64,000 nucleotides of DNA from CBDBGD01 sp965205235 (GCA_965205235.1 CBDBGD010000004.1:1-64000); one strand, 5' to 3'; shown: positions 17,519-26,420, counted from the stretch's first letter. Notes: generated by a model not told the origin, from the letters alone. A program made the numbers and translations.

Positions 17519-17650
17519 AGCGCCCGCGTCTGGTTCCGCTTCGGTTGTTCCGGCCCGTCGCCTCGTACGCCTTGCGCCGAGGGACGCCTGAAACCCCCGG
17601 AGTCGGTGGGGACGATGCTCGGAGCAGCAAGGTGCGAGAAGGAGAAGGTC

Positions 17651-17941
17651 GTGGCATTCGAGGACAAGACCCTGGTCTGCAGGGACTGCGGCGCGGAGTT
17701 CAGCTTCACTGCCGGTGAGCAGGAGTTCTACCAGCAGCGCGGCCTGCTCCACGAGCCCGCCCGCTGCCCAAGCTGCCGGTCCGAGCGCCGGCGCTCCCGG
17801 ATGGGCTTCGAAGGCGGCTCCCGGCCCATGTATCCCGCCGTCTGCGCTTCCTGCGGGAAGGACACAGAAGTCCCCTTCCAGCCCCGACAGGGCAGGCCCG
17901 TCTACTGCAGCGACTGCTTCGCCGCCATCCGAAGCAACTAG
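17651..17941 (+). CDS. Small zinc-ribbon protein
   Basis: A 96-residue protein with four CxxC pairs. The first half (LVCRDCGAEFSFTAGEQEFY, then RCPSCRSERR) matches the zf-trcl type probable zinc-binding domain; the second half adds CASCGKDTEVPF and PVYCSDCF, the CxxC-type archaeal-like ribbon. The open frame extends upstream to 17606, but the GTG at 17651 follows GAGAAGGAGAAGG and gives the standard family N-terminus. Function unknown; such proteins are common in Chloroflexota and may bind nucleic acid. Confidence 0.8.
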   Translation: MAFEDKTLVCRDCGAEFSFTAGEQEFYQQRGLLHEPARCPSCRSERRRSRMGFEGGSRPMYPAVCASCGKDTEVPFQPRQGRPVYCSDCFAAIRSN

Positions 17942-18309
17942 CAGCTACCGGTCCCCTCTCGGCTCCCTGGACGTTGCCCCCTCTCCTCTCGAGAGCGGTC
18001 GGCGCGCGCCTCTCTCTCCTTCAACTTGGGAATGCGGGTCTCCCGCCACTGCACCACACTTCCTATCCCAGGGAGAAGCCGCTACACAGGAGTGGACGAA
18101 GCCATCAGGGGGTGTCCAGAGGGGGAAGCCCCCTCTTCCTAAGGGCGGCGAGCCGCTCTGGGGGATGTGCCCCAGTTATCAAAATAACCTCCCAGGGCGG
18201 GCGGGTGGGCCCAACCAAGGTCGCTGTCCCCAGCAATCTGCCCCTTCTCCCTTTGGGAGAGGGTTGGGGTGAGGGCGTAGCCAGACCTTCCCGGCACAAG
18301 AGGAACGCC
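17942..18309. repeat. Gene-free stretch with family-E and family-D repeats
   Basis: No gene is supported here. From about 18115 to 18260 it holds a family-E composite (CAGAGGGGGAAGCCCCCTC hairpin, then GGCGGGCGGGTGGGCCCAAC, then GTCGCTGTCCCCAGCAAT) joined to a family-D hairpin CCTTCTCCCTTTGGGAGAGG followed by GGTGAGGGCG. The GTCGCTGTCCCCAGCAAT part recurs, slightly diverged, at 18822-18838. Confidence 0.6.
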
Positions 18310-18609
18310 ATGCACGTCGCAGCCGCACGAATCGCCCTCTACCTCGCCGAAAGCCACTCCCTCAAGACCAAGCGCGGCCTGCTCCGCTCCCTCACCGCCC
18401 GCGTCCGACAGCGCTTCAACGTCTCCATCGCCCAGCTCGACGACGACGACCGCTGGCAGGTCGCCGCCCTTGCCGTCTGCACCGTCAGCAACAGCGACGG
18501 CCACGCCAGGGAAGTCCTCGACCGCGTCCTCCACTTCATCGAGACCCAGCTCCACGGCGAAGCCGAAATCGTCGACTGCCAGACTGAGGTGCTTCCGGCG
18601 CTGGAGTAG
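18310..18609 (+). CDS. DUF503 (YlxP-like) protein
   Basis: A 99-residue single-domain DUF503 protein. The family blocks are MHVAAARIALYLAESHSLK-like at the N-terminus, KRGLLRSLTARVRQRFNVS in the middle, and a second strand-helix half with QVAALAVCTVSNSDGHA. In Firmicutes the homologue YlxP lies in the nusA-infB-rbfA operon; here it is isolated, so any ribosome-assembly role is inference. The ATG at 18310 follows AAGAGGAACGCC; the longer open frame to 17974 runs through repeats and is not used. Confidence 0.85.
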   Translation: MHVAAARIALYLAESHSLKTKRGLLRSLTARVRQRFNVSIAQLDDDDRWQVAALAVCTVSNSDGHAREVLDRVLHFIETQLHGEAEIVDCQTEVLPALE

Positions 18610-18633
18610 GGGGCTGGGTCGAGGGCCTGCATC

Positions 18634-18680
18634 CGCCTCTCCTGAGGGAGAGGCCGACGCTATGCGTCGGGTGAGGGCGC
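18634..18680. repeat. Family-D hairpin pair, second copy
   Basis: CCTCTCCTGAGGGAGAGG followed by CCGACGCTATGCGTCGG and GTGAGGGCG, nearly identical to 17333-17376. Two adjacent hairpins with conserved stems and variable loops suggest a structured mobile or REP-like unit. Confidence 0.65.
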
Positions 18681-18765
18681 GGGGGTCTGGGGGGGCGTAG
18701 CCCCCCGAGAAAATTCCCAGGGTGGGCTGGGCGGGAAAAAGCGCTGGTGGTGAGGAGGGGAGTGG
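18681..18765 (+). repeat. Family-E composite palindrome
   Basis: GGTCTGGGGGGGCGTAGC and CCCCCCGAGA form a strong hairpin, followed by GGGTGGGCTGGGCGGGAAAA and GGTGGTGAGGAGGGG. The same ordered blocks occur on the minus strand at 46950-47032, so this is an about 85-base dispersed element, not a simple terminator. A related tail at 18785-18850 matches 18190-18250. Confidence 0.6.
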
Positions 18766-18881
18766 GGTAACCTTATGCCCCCAACAAACCTCAGAGGGCC
18801 GCCGGGTCGGCCCACTCAACGCCGCTGCCCCCAGCAATGTGCCCCCTCTCCCGCTGGGTGAAGGCGCACAAGGAGAATCGT

Positions 18882-19337
18882 ATGATGCCCGTCAGCCCAA
18901 CCCTGCGACAGGCTGGACCCGACGACAAGCAGTTCGCCTACGACGTAAAACGCGCCGCCCTGCGGGAGTACGTCGAGCTCGTATGGGGCTGGGACGAAGA
19001 CCAGCAGTGGCAGCTCCACGAACGCCGGTTCCGCGAGCAGGACGTCCAAGTCATCATCCAGGACGGCGAAGACGTCGGCATCATGTCCGTCGCCGCAAGA
19101 TCCGACTGCCTGTTCGTCAACCAGCTCTACGTCCTGCCCGAGCACCAGGGCCAGGGCATCGGCCGCCAGTGCATGTTGACGGTTATGGAAAGAGCGAAAG
19201 GCTTGGACCTGCCGGTCAGGCTCCAGGTGATGAAGGTGAACCCCCGCGCCGTGGCCTTCTACCAGAGGCTCGGCTTCACCACCACCGGCCAGACCGCCAC
19301 CCACGTCCTCATGCAGGCGGCACCCGGCCCTGCATAG
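18882..19337 (+). CDS. GNAT-family N-acetyltransferase
   Basis: A 151-residue GNAT protein. The acetyl-CoA-binding motif A is clear: FVNQLYVLPEHQGQGIGRQC (Q-x-x-G-x-G/A), followed by motif B with MKVNPRAVAFYQRLGF. The N-terminal acceptor region contains AALREYVELVWGWDEDQQ, seen in small GNATs of unknown substrate. The ATG pair at 18882 has AAGGAGAAT upstream, which fixes the start although the frame is open from 18837. It stands alone between repeats and the convergent PD-(D/E)XK-like gene. Confidence 0.85.
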   Translation: MMPVSPTLRQAGPDDKQFAYDVKRAALREYVELVWGWDEDQQWQLHERRFREQDVQVIIQDGEDVGIMSVAARSDCLFVNQLYVLPEHQGQGIGRQCMLTVMERAKGLDLPVRLQVMKVNPRAVAFYQRLGFTTTGQTATHVLMQAAPGPA

Positions 19338-19366
19338 AGCGGCCTACAGGTACTCCTAGACTCGTA

Positions 19367-20407
19367 CTACACGGCCTCAGTGGAAGGAGTCTGCGGAAGT
19401 AACCTGCGGATAGCCTTCAGTTGTGATACCACGTCTTCCAGTACCTCGGCGTACTCCACACCGACCTTAGGGTGGATCGGAATCCAGCGGTCCTGCCCCT
19501 GCACCACGTATTTCTGTTCACCCCAGTCCGATTGGCCTCTCACGTTCAAGACGCGCAGCCACAACGGAGTACCTGCCTCTGTAGCCCACATCTCGTGGTT
19601 AACTCCAAACCAGAGAAACACCTCCGACAGGGCATCGAAGCGAAAGTACCGTCCGTATCCGTACCGCTGTGGCGTAGCTAAAGTCCCCCTGATGCTCATC
19701 CATTTTTCCTGCACCCCCCTACCGTCCACCACATCGTCAACAAGCCGATTGTAGCCGATGACACGACGTCCCAAACTAGGGCTGAGGTCTCCAGGATGGA
19801 GGGGTAAGAAAGCCTCCGCGTCTTGCCGTTGGGCGAGCCCTCGAAGCTGTCGAATGTCGGCCTGGACACCAGCATCTTCAGCCAAGGCGGCCATCCGATC
19901 GAGAATGCGGTTCCAGCTAACCAACAGCACGTGTCGCTCCGAGCCAACCTCCACCGCCCTCTGCACGCCCGACCGGCTCTCGAGGAGTTTCAACGGATAT
20001 TGCTTCTCCATCTGCCGCCGTATCTCTGGCCACAGCATCTGGACCCTGACCTCGGGAGCGATGAACAGGAGCGCCGCAGGACCGGGCTGGTCCAGTTTTT
20101 CGAGGTATCCGCTGGCCTGACCTTCTCCGAGTGCATGCCAGAACTTTGTTTCAACCAGCAGGCGAATCACGTTGCCCGCGTCGTAGCCTGCCATGTCGGG
20201 CCGTGAGCCGTCTCTGTATGTCACTTGGGTCTCTACTCTGGTAATCGGCTCGATGCCGGAGCCGCCTTCCCGGAGCAGATCGTTCAACGCTTGCATGGAT
20301 CTGGCGGACCTGTTCAGGATGTAAGCCAGTGCATCGGTAGCGGCGTTCTCGACCTGACTGGTGAGCTTCGGAACCAGGTACGCCATCAACGTGGAATTGT
20401 CAGCCAT
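19367..20407 (-). CDS. Orphan PD-(D/E)XK nuclease-like protein
   Basis: A 346-residue protein I cannot place in a named family. Residues 70-104 show a nuclease-like pattern: RPDMAGYD (Asp71), a short strand, then LLVETKFWHALGEGQASGYL with Glu86-x-Lys88 and a downstream Q-x-x-G-Y helix, the core of PD-(D/E)XK enzymes. Preceding it are MAYLVPKLTSQVENAATDAL and TRVETQVTY, typical of the N-terminal helix and glutamate. The C-terminal half holds WFGVNHEMW and VVQGQDRWIPI. Its base composition is visibly less G+C-rich than its neighbours, suggesting transfer. A restriction or antiphage effector role is possible but not shown. Confidence 0.65.
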   Translation of the reverse strand: MADNSTLMAYLVPKLTSQVENAATDALAYILNRSARSMQALNDLLREGGSGIEPITRVETQVTYRDGSRPDMAGYDAGNVIRLLVETKFWHALGEGQASGYLEKLDQPGPAALLFIAPEVRVQMLWPEIRRQMEKQYPLKLLESRSGVQRAVEVGSERHVLLVSWNRILDRMAALAEDAGVQADIRQLRGLAQRQDAEAFLPLHPGDLSPSLGRRVIGYNRLVDDVVDGRGVQEKWMSIRGTLATPQRYGYGRYFRFDALSEVFLWFGVNHEMWATEAGTPLWLRVLNVRGQSDWGEQKYVVQGQDRWIPIHPKVGVEYAEVLEDVVSQLKAIRRLLPQTPSTEAV

Positions 20408-20466
20408 GAGAGACCTCCATTACCTCTCCAAGTGTCGGAGCAAACATGTCCGACGTGCTGGTCTGC

Positions 20467-20472
20467 ATTATA
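20467..20472 (-). promoter_or_regulatory. Minus-10 element of the PD-(D/E)XK-like gene
   Basis: TATAAT on the minus strand (20472-20467), about 60 bases upstream of the start at 20407. The minus-35 region is not convincing. Confidence 0.35.
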
Positions 20473-20564
20473 GGCGCCTCAACAAGAGCCAGGAGGCGTG
20501 GATACTTGGGCGCAGTGGTATGCTACCCTTGCCTGAAACAGCCCAGCGCGGAAGGGGGGAACGC

Positions 20565-20873
20565 GTGCGCAACGAGCGGGGTGGGTTCCGCTGCCCAATC
20601 TGCAGCCGGGACCTGCTGTTGGACTTCGGGGATGCGTCGTTCATAGTCACCTACGTCGGACTGGTCTGCCGTGAGTGCGACGGCAGGGCCGTCAACTCCA
20701 AGGGCGCCACGGCGGAGATGTTCGGGCCCGACGACGACGGCGACAACCCGGTGTTCATCGGCTCCCAGAAGTGCTGGCGGCGCTACAGGTTCGGCGGCTT
20801 CGTCACAATGCTGGACCCGTACGACTGCGACACGCTCTGGGAGTTCTACAGCCGGATAAACCCTCGTACCTAG
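20565..20873 (+). CDS. Small zinc-finger protein of unknown function
   Basis: About 102 residues from the GTG at 20565, which follows GGAAGGGGGGAACGC. It has two CxxC pairs (RCPICSRD and VCRECDGRA) about 30 residues apart, consistent with one zinc site, then an acidic segment GPDDDGDNPVFIG and a C-terminal region with CWRRYRFGGFVTMLDPYDCD. I do not recognise the family. It is divergent from the PD-(D/E)XK-like gene, and the two may share a regulatory region. The frame is open further upstream, so the start is a choice based on the ribosome-binding site. Confidence 0.6.
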   Translation: MRNERGGFRCPICSRDLLLDFGDASFIVTYVGLVCRECDGRAVNSKGATAEMFGPDDDGDNPVFIGSQKCWRRYRFGGFVTMLDPYDCDTLWEFYSRINPRT

Positions 20874-20919
20874 AGAGAGAACACCGAGCGAGGTCGCGCC
20901 CGGTGCCATCCCGCCCTAT

Positions 20920-21123
20920 CCCCTCACCCCCGCCATCCCCTACCATCACCCTATGCCCACCATGCCCGCGTCCAGCCTCAACACCCCACATGGTCTTCGA
21001 AGGATCAGCTTCCTCCGCGGTCCAACGACCCAAGCTAAGGGTGCAGGGCGTGCCCTGCCTGCCACCCTCTTCGTCGTTCCTGCGAAGGCAGGAACCTCGA
21101 CGCCCCCCACGCGCCATACCCAG
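20920..21123 (-). repeat. 3' tail of dispersed element A, copy 1, with a family-C palindrome
   Basis: Read on the minus strand this stretch ends with GGGCATAGGGTGATGGTAGG, matching GGGCATGGGGGTAGGGTAGG near 45475 and the equivalent near 53935 in the other copies. It also holds the block GGGCACGCCCTGCACCCTTA, matched near 53812-53830 in copy 3. A family-C palindrome GTTCCTGCGAAGGCAGGAAC lies at 21075-21094. No gene is supported. Confidence 0.55.
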
Positions 21124-21427
21124 AGGTTGTTTCGCGCCCCCTTCGCGCGGCCCCTGCTCCCTATCTGGAGGCTGTTCCGCGGTTGTTTCCCACGGCATTC
21201 GTATCGTAGCTGCGCCGCGCGGTTCCAACCCGCCTCCGCAACACAACCCCCAAGCTGCGACTCCTCGCCGCCGGCCGGACGAAAACTCGATTCCAAGCTG
21301 GCCCTGCGCGGGCCGCGGAACAGCCGCGAATCAACCTTAAAGCTGTTTCAGCGCTCCGCCGCGCGATCCCAGGCACGGGGAGGCCGGGAAAAAAACGCGA
21401 AAAACGAAACGACTCGACTCGAATCGC
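21124..21427 (-). repeat. Dispersed ~300-bp element A, copy 1 (inverted)
   Basis: The minus strand from 21427 reads CGATTCGAGTCGAGTCGTTT, then GAAACAGCTTTAAGGTTGAT, CAGCTTGGAATCGAGTTTTC, GGGTTGGAACCGCGCGGCGC, GAAACAACCGCGGAACAGCC and CTCCAGATAGGG, in the same order and spacing as the plus-strand copies at 45052 and 53514. It carries no recognised protein and lies between the zinc-finger gene and the helicase. It is the most diverged of the three copies. Confidence 0.75.
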
Positions 21428-21482
21428 CACTCCCGGAGGCCAGGGAAGGCGGAGCCCCACCCCTGTGCTACACTGCCCCCCG

Positions 21483-23780
21483 ATGGACGCCCGCGCCTTC
21501 CTCGACGACCTGCGGGGTCGCCCCTGGTACCAGGGGCAGCTCGTCCACGTCGAGTCCCTCCCGCCGCGTTCGCCCGCCTACGCCGACCTGGAGACCCACC
21601 TCCCCCCCATCCTCGAGTCCACCCTCAAGCATCGAGGACTCCTGCCCCTCTACCGCCACCAGGCGGAGGCACTCACCGCGCTGCGAGAGGGTCGCAACGT
21701 CGTCGTCGCCACGCCCGCGGCCAGCGGCAAGAGCCTCTGCTACCACCTTCCCCTGCTCCAGGCGGTCATGGAGGGCCAGGGGGGCAGCGCGCTGCTCCTC
21801 TACCCCACCAAGGCCCTAGCCCAAGACCAGCTGCGGGCGCTGACGGCCCTGGCGCCCCCCGAGGCGCGCCTCCGGGCCGCCATCTACGACGGTGACACGC
21901 CCCAGCAGGAGCGCGGGGGCATCCGGCGCCGGGCGCAGGTGCTCCTCACCAACCCGGACATGCTCCACGTGGGCATCCTCCCCAACCATCGGGCCTGGGG
22001 CAGCCTCCTCCAGGGTCTCCGCTACGTCGTCGTGGACGAGGCTCACGTCTACCGCGGCGTCTTCGGGTCCCACATGGCGGACGTCCTGCGACGCCTGCGG
22101 CGCATCTGCGCCCGCTACGGCGCCCGACCCCAGTTCATCCTCTGCTCGGCCACCATCGCCAACCCCGGGGAGCTTGCCGAGACCCTGGTGGGGCTTCCCT
22201 TCGACGAAGTGACGGCCGACGGCGCCCCATCCGGCGGGCGCGAGTTCGCCTTCTGGAACCCGCCCCTGCGTGACGGCGACGACGGCTACCGCCGGCACAG
22301 CGCATCGATGGAGGCCGCCCGCCTCTTCGCCGACCTGGTCGAGCGCGAGGTGCGGACGCTGACCTTCGTGCGCACCCGGCGGCAGGCGGAGCTGGTGTAC
22401 CGCTCGGTGCGAGAGCTGCTGAACGCGGTGGCGCCGCCCCTGGCCGCCAAGGTGGCCCCCTATCGGGGCACCTACCTCCCCGAGGACCGCCGCCGCATCG
22501 AGGCGGACCTGGCCCAGGGCCGGCTGCTGGGCGTGGCCACCACCAACGCCCTGGAGCTTGGCATCGACATCGGCCACCTGGACGCCTCCGTCCTCGCCGG
22601 CTACCCCGGCAGCGTCGCCAGCACGTGGCAGCAGGCGGGACGTAGCGGCCGCCGCGAGGACTCGTCACTGGCCGTGCTTGTGGGACGCGACGATCCCCTG
22701 GACCAGTACCTCATGCGCCACCCTGACTTCTTCTTCGGCCGGCCCCACGAGCACGCTCGCATCGCCCCGGAGAACCCCTACATTCTCGCCCCCCACCTCC
22801 TATGCGCAGCCTACGAGTCCCCTCTGACACCATCGGACGAGGCTCTGTTCGGCCCGAGCTTCTCCTCCCTGGTGCAGGGGCTCGCGGAGCAGGGCCTCGT
22901 CAAGAAGGGGAGGGTCGGCTGGTTCCTGGCGCCCTCCGTCACCTACCCCGCACAGGAGATCAACCTGCGGGCAGCCACCGCCGAGAGCTACAGCGTCGTC
23001 GAGGAAGGCACTGGACGCCTCTTGGAGGCGGGCATAGAGACCTCCTCCGCCATGCACCAGCTCCATCCGGGTGCCGTTTACCTGCACCGAGGAGAGCCCT
23101 ACCTCGTCGAAGAACTGGACATGGACGGCCGCGTGGCCCTGGTCTCGTCCAGCGACGCCGACTACTACACGCAGGCCCGCGACCTCACGGACACACGGGT
23201 GCTGAAAGTACACCGCCAGAAGGCCGCCCCGGGAGACGCAACGGTCTTCTACGGCGAGGTGGAGGTCACATCCCAGGTCGTGGCCTACGCGATGATGGTC
23301 CCGTACGCGGAGAATCCCGTGGGCCCCCTGACACGCCTCGACCTGCCGGAGCACCGGTTCCGCACGACCGCCCTCTGGTTTGACCTTCCGCAGCGCGCGA
23401 TTGATCGGGTCCTGGACGAGGGTCTCGACCTTGCGGGGGGGCTCCACGCCGCGGAGCACGCAGCCATCGGCGTGCTTCCCCTCTTCGCCCTCTGTGACCG
23501 CAACGACATCGGGGGCCTGTCCACTGCGCTGCACCCGGACACCGGCGCGGCGGCAATCTTCATCCACGACGGCTATCCGGGAGGCATCGGGATCGCGGAG
23601 CACGGCTACGACATCGTGACGGAACTGTGGTATGCGACGCTGCAGGCGGTGGAGGAATGTCCCTGCCAGGGGGGCTGCCCCGGCTGCATCCAGTCGCCCA
23701 AGTGCGGCAACAACAACTTTCCCCTGGACAAGGCCGCTGCAGTAATCCTGCTGCGGGGCCTGCTGGGAGAAGGGCGCTAG
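21483..23780 (+). CDS. YprA/MrfA-type DEAH helicase with DUF1998 zinc domain
   Basis: About 765 residues. A superfamily-2 helicase core occupies the first two-thirds: ATPAASGKSLCYHLP (Walker A), VVVDEAHVYRG (DEAH), LCSATIANPGE (motif III) and GVATTNALELGIDIG with QQAGRSGRRED (motifs V-VI). The C-terminal part is a DUF1998-type domain ending in a four-cysteine cluster (CPCQGGCPGCIQSPKCG). This is the layout of Bacillus MrfA (YprA), a 3'-5' helicase for mitomycin-type DNA damage; the MrfB nuclease partner is not adjacent. The ATG at 21483 is chosen over the upstream in-frame codon because it begins the conserved region. Confidence 0.88.
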   Translation: MDARAFLDDLRGRPWYQGQLVHVESLPPRSPAYADLETHLPPILESTLKHRGLLPLYRHQAEALTALREGRNVVVATPAASGKSLCYHLPLLQAVMEGQGGSALLLYPTKALAQDQLRALTALAPPEARLRAAIYDGDTPQQERGGIRRRAQVLLTNPDMLHVGILPNHRAWGSLLQGLRYVVVDEAHVYRGVFGSHMADVLRRLRRICARYGARPQFILCSATIANPGELAETLVGLPFDEVTADGAPSGGREFAFWNPPLRDGDDGYRRHSASMEAARLFADLVEREVRTLTFVRTRRQAELVYRSVRELLNAVAPPLAAKVAPYRGTYLPEDRRRIEADLAQGRLLGVATTNALELGIDIGHLDASVLAGYPGSVASTWQQAGRSGRREDSSLAVLVGRDDPLDQYLMRHPDFFFGRPHEHARIAPENPYILAPHLLCAAYESPLTPSDEALFGPSFSSLVQGLAEQGLVKKGRVGWFLAPSVTYPAQEINLRAATAESYSVVEEGTGRLLEAGIETSSAMHQLHPGAVYLHRGEPYLVEELDMDGRVALVSSSDADYYTQARDLTDTRVLKVHRQKAAPGDATVFYGEVEVTSQVVAYAMMVPYAENPVGPLTRLDLPEHRFRTTALWFDLPQRAIDRVLDEGLDLAGGLHAAEHAAIGVLPLFALCDRNDIGGLSTALHPDTGAAAIFIHDGYPGGIGIAEHGYDIVTELWYATLQAVEECPCQGGCPGCIQSPKCGNNNFPLDKAAAVILLRGLLGEGR

Positions 23781-23784
23781 CGCC

Positions 23785-25047
23785 TCAGACGGCAGCGTCC
23801 AGCTTCAGCAGAGAGCGGCACAGGACACGCGTTCCCCGAGCTATGTCCTCCACCTCCGCCCACTCCTCCGGTGTGTGGCTCTTGCCGTCCTTGCAGGGCA
23901 CGAAGATCATGCCGACGGGAGCGATGTCTGCAATGCGAGAGGCGTCGTGCGCCGCCCGGCTGGGCAGGTCCATCCAGGGGTACTCCAGCTCCTGGCACGA
24001 CGCCCGCACGAAAGCCTGCATGCCATCGGGGATGGGCACGGGCGCCTCGATGGAAGTCCACTCCAGGTCGCCGCGAATGTTCCGCCGGGCGGCGATGGCC
24101 TCCACCTCCCGTGTGAACTCGGGCTGTAGCCGCTCCAGAAGCTCCTGGCGGGTGCTGCGTATGTCCACGCGCAGCTCAACTCGGCCGGGGATGATGTTGA
24201 CCATGTTGGGAGAGACCTCGATCTGGCCGATGGTGCCCACGGTGTCCGTGATGCCCGGAGCGCTGCAGAGCCGCTCAACGGCCAGGACCACCTCGGCGGC
24301 GGCGCACAGGGCGTCGTAGCGCTCGTCCATCATGGTTGCGCCGGAGTGGTCGGCGACGCCCGTGAGGACGACCCTAGCGCGCAGGGGTGCGGCGATGGCG
24401 GTGACAACGCCGAGGGGGATGCCCTCGCGCTCCAGCACGGGCCCCTGCTCGATGTGCAGCTCAAGGTAGCCTGCGATGTCTCCCGGCCTCCGGCGGACCT
24501 TGTCGAGCCTCGACTGGTCTCCGCCTATGCCGTCCATGAGGTCCACCAACGCTGTACCGTCGGGGAGGCGCGCCGCGGCGACCTGCTCCGGCGTGACGGC
24601 GCCTCCCATCAGCTTGCTGCCCAGGGGAGAGATGGCGAAGGCGTTGGGCTCCTCGCAAGTGAAGTTGACTACCTCCAGCGGGTGTTCCGTCGTCCACCCC
24701 GCGTCGTTGAGGCAGCGCACCACTTCCAGCGCACCCAGGACACCGATGATGCCGTCGAACCGGCCGCCGCCCCGCACCGTATCGATGTGGGAGCCCATCA
24801 TGACCACGGCGCCCCCGTCGCGATGTCCCTCCCGTCGGCCGATGAGGTTGGCTGCGGCGTCAACCCTCACCTCCAGGCCCGCATCTCGCATGCGCTCCGT
24901 GAGCCAATGCCTCCCCTGGCGGTCCAGGTCGGTGAATGCAGGTCGGGTGTAGGGAAGGTCCGGGTCCGTGATCTGGGCCAGGGCCGTAAGGTCCGCCTGG
25001 ATGCGGGACGCTTGGACGTGCAGGTCGGGCAGCGAGGTCTGGCTCAT
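23785..25047 (-). CDS. M20-family Zn-dependent amidohydrolase (carbamoylase/ureidoglycolate type)
   Basis: A 420-residue enzyme of the AmaB/HyuC/AllC group, which hydrolyse N-carbamoyl-amino acids, ureidoglycolate or similar. Key blocks are GSHIDTVRGGGRFDG (metal His and Asp), FTCEEPNAF (catalytic and metal glutamates), LELHIEQGPVLE (metal histidine) and ADHSGATMMDERYD in the dimerisation domain. The C-terminal metal histidine lies in PSRAAHDASRIA. The ATG at 25047 has GGAGGCT upstream; the frame is open to 25128. It is convergent with the helicase and could belong functionally with the hydantoinase cluster at 57-63 kb, though unlinked. Confidence 0.87.
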   Translation of the reverse strand: MSQTSLPDLHVQASRIQADLTALAQITDPDLPYTRPAFTDLDRQGRHWLTERMRDAGLEVRVDAAANLIGRREGHRDGGAVVMMGSHIDTVRGGGRFDGIIGVLGALEVVRCLNDAGWTTEHPLEVVNFTCEEPNAFAISPLGSKLMGGAVTPEQVAAARLPDGTALVDLMDGIGGDQSRLDKVRRRPGDIAGYLELHIEQGPVLEREGIPLGVVTAIAAPLRARVVLTGVADHSGATMMDERYDALCAAAEVVLAVERLCSAPGITDTVGTIGQIEVSPNMVNIIPGRVELRVDIRSTRQELLERLQPEFTREVEAIAARRNIRGDLEWTSIEAPVPIPDGMQAFVRASCQELEYPWMDLPSRAAHDASRIADIAPVGMIFVPCKDGKSHTPEEWAEVEDIARGTRVLCRSLLKLDAAV

Positions 25048-25149
25048 GGGTAGCCTCCGAGCATACTGAGGTGTGGGACACGCATCGGCCAAGGGGCTGG
25101 GGCAACGGGCTGGGTGGCCGGGACACAATCGGTGCGGGTCAGGGGACCG

Positions 25150-25494
25150 CTACTTGACCGGGAAGTTCTTGTGTAGAACGCTGTCGATGCGTTCTCCGAT
25201 GGCTTCACTCATCTGGAACATCTTGCCCTCTTCGGAGCCCTTGCCCTCGGAGAAGTGCGGGGCCAGCTCCTTCTTGCTCTTGAGGGCAGGCATAGCCTTC
25301 TCCATGAATTCCTCGCCGTACTTGGGCGGCTTGTACATCTTGAAGTTCACCAGAGGGGGCAGCTTGACGGTGTTGGTCACGCCGCAGTGTTTGCAGGCGA
25401 CTGTGCCGGGGATCTGGTTGCGGTCCTTGATGAGGCGCTCCGTCACCTCGCCGCAGTCGTAGCACCCGTAATCCACCAGTGGCATTGTCGTCAC
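25150..25494 (-). CDS. FmdB-type zinc-ribbon protein
   Basis: A 114-residue protein with an N-terminal FmdB-like zinc ribbon: YGCYDCGEVTE and VACKHCGVTN supply two CxxC pairs around residues 11-37. The remainder is polar, rich in Lys and Glu (YKPPKYGEEFMEKAMP, SKKELAPHFSEGKG), with no membrane segment. FmdB-type proteins are putative regulators, but the biochemical role is unclear. An internal ATG three codons in may be the true start. Confidence 0.7.
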   Translation of the reverse strand: MTTMPLVDYGCYDCGEVTERLIKDRNQIPGTVACKHCGVTNTVKLPPLVNFKMYKPPKYGEEFMEKAMPALKSKKELAPHFSEGKGSEEGKMFQMSEAIGERIDSVLHKNFPVK

Positions 25495-25613
25495 CTAGCC
25501 CGTAGTCCGCTGCAACCGATTACACCATGAGGGGTCAGGCGTGTCAAGAACGTACGCCCAACGTGGCGATAAGGGCAACCGCTGTGGGGAGCGCCCAAAC
25601 AAGGGAAGGGAGC

Positions 25614-26420
25614 CTACTCTTCCTCGGCCATCTCCACAACAAGGACGTCGGGGCTCGTGGGCGAGGAGCTTCCCGTGTCGGGCTCGACGGTGATGCCGAT
25701 GCCCATGATCTTCCCATCGGGGTGCAGCGGGTCCAAGAGGAGCTGGGCCCATCCATACTCGTCGGCGGTGAAGAGACCGGCGCTGATGCGGCGGTCGTTG
25801 GTTATCCACCAGACCTGGTAACCCTTCCCTTCGGGGAGCGCTTCCAGGCCCTCGGAAACCAGGAATCCCCACCTTCTGTCCGGGGTGGCCATGACCATAC
25901 CACGAGCCGTGGGAATCATGGGGCTGTCCTTGGACGTGTAGACGATCTTGTTGGGGATGTTCATCAGGTAGCCCAGGGCTCGCTGCTCATCGAGCGCCTC
26001 AGCCAGCCGACCGCTCTCCTCCACCTGGGCGAGCGCCATCTGCTCTAGCTCCTGGCTCTGGTCCTGAAGGTCAGAGACGCTCAGGCTGAGGAAGAGGGTG
26101 GTCCCCAGAAGTACAGCTATGCCAACACCCACTGCACCGGCCGCGGCCAACCGCCATCCCTGCGCCAGGCCCCAGAAGGAACGCTTCTCTGGTCTTCTTT
26201 CGCTGCGGACCTGGTGGAGGATCCGCACTCGGAGGAGGGGAGGCGGCTCCTGCTGCGGCACGGCCAGGGCTAAGACACCCGCAGCCTCCATGGCCTCCCG
26301 AAGTTCGCCAGCGCACTGGCTACAGCGCTCGGCGTGGCCTTCGACGCGCTCCATCTCTCGAGGGCTGAGTGCGCCCAGAGCGTAGGCAGCGATCAGGTCT
26401 TGGGTTTCGTGGCACTTCAT
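25614..26420 (-). CDS. RskA-like anti-sigma factor
   Basis: A 268-residue membrane protein. The cytoplasmic N-terminus has the zinc-associated anti-sigma motif H-x3-C-x2-C (His29, Cys33, Cys36 in HAERCSQC). One transmembrane helix spans roughly residues 92-114, followed by a coiled-coil-like segment (SDLQDQSQELEQMALAQ) and an RskA-type extracytoplasmic domain (about 150-255, with YQVWWITNDRRISAG). Its ATG overlaps the sigma factor stop as ATGA, so both are translationally coupled. It should hold the sigma factor inactive at the membrane until a signal triggers its release. Confidence 0.9.
   Translation of the reverse strand: MKCHETQDLIAAYALGALSPREMERVEGHAERCSQCAGELREAMEAAGVLALAVPQQEPPPLLRVRILHQVRSERRPEKRSFWGLAQGWRLAAAGAVGVGIAVLLGTTLFLSLSVSDLQDQSQELEQMALAQVEESGRLAEALDEQRALGYLMNIPNKIVYTSKDSPMIPTARGMVMATPDRRWGFLVSEGLEALPEGKGYQVWWITNDRRISAGLFTADEYGWAQLLLDPLHPDGKIMGIGITVEPDTGSSSPTSPDVLVVEMAEEE

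Noticed and set aside
17183..18860. Possible CRISPR array from repeated palindromes
   Set aside because: Repeat copies are few, differ in length and orientation, and lack regular spacers or cas genes.
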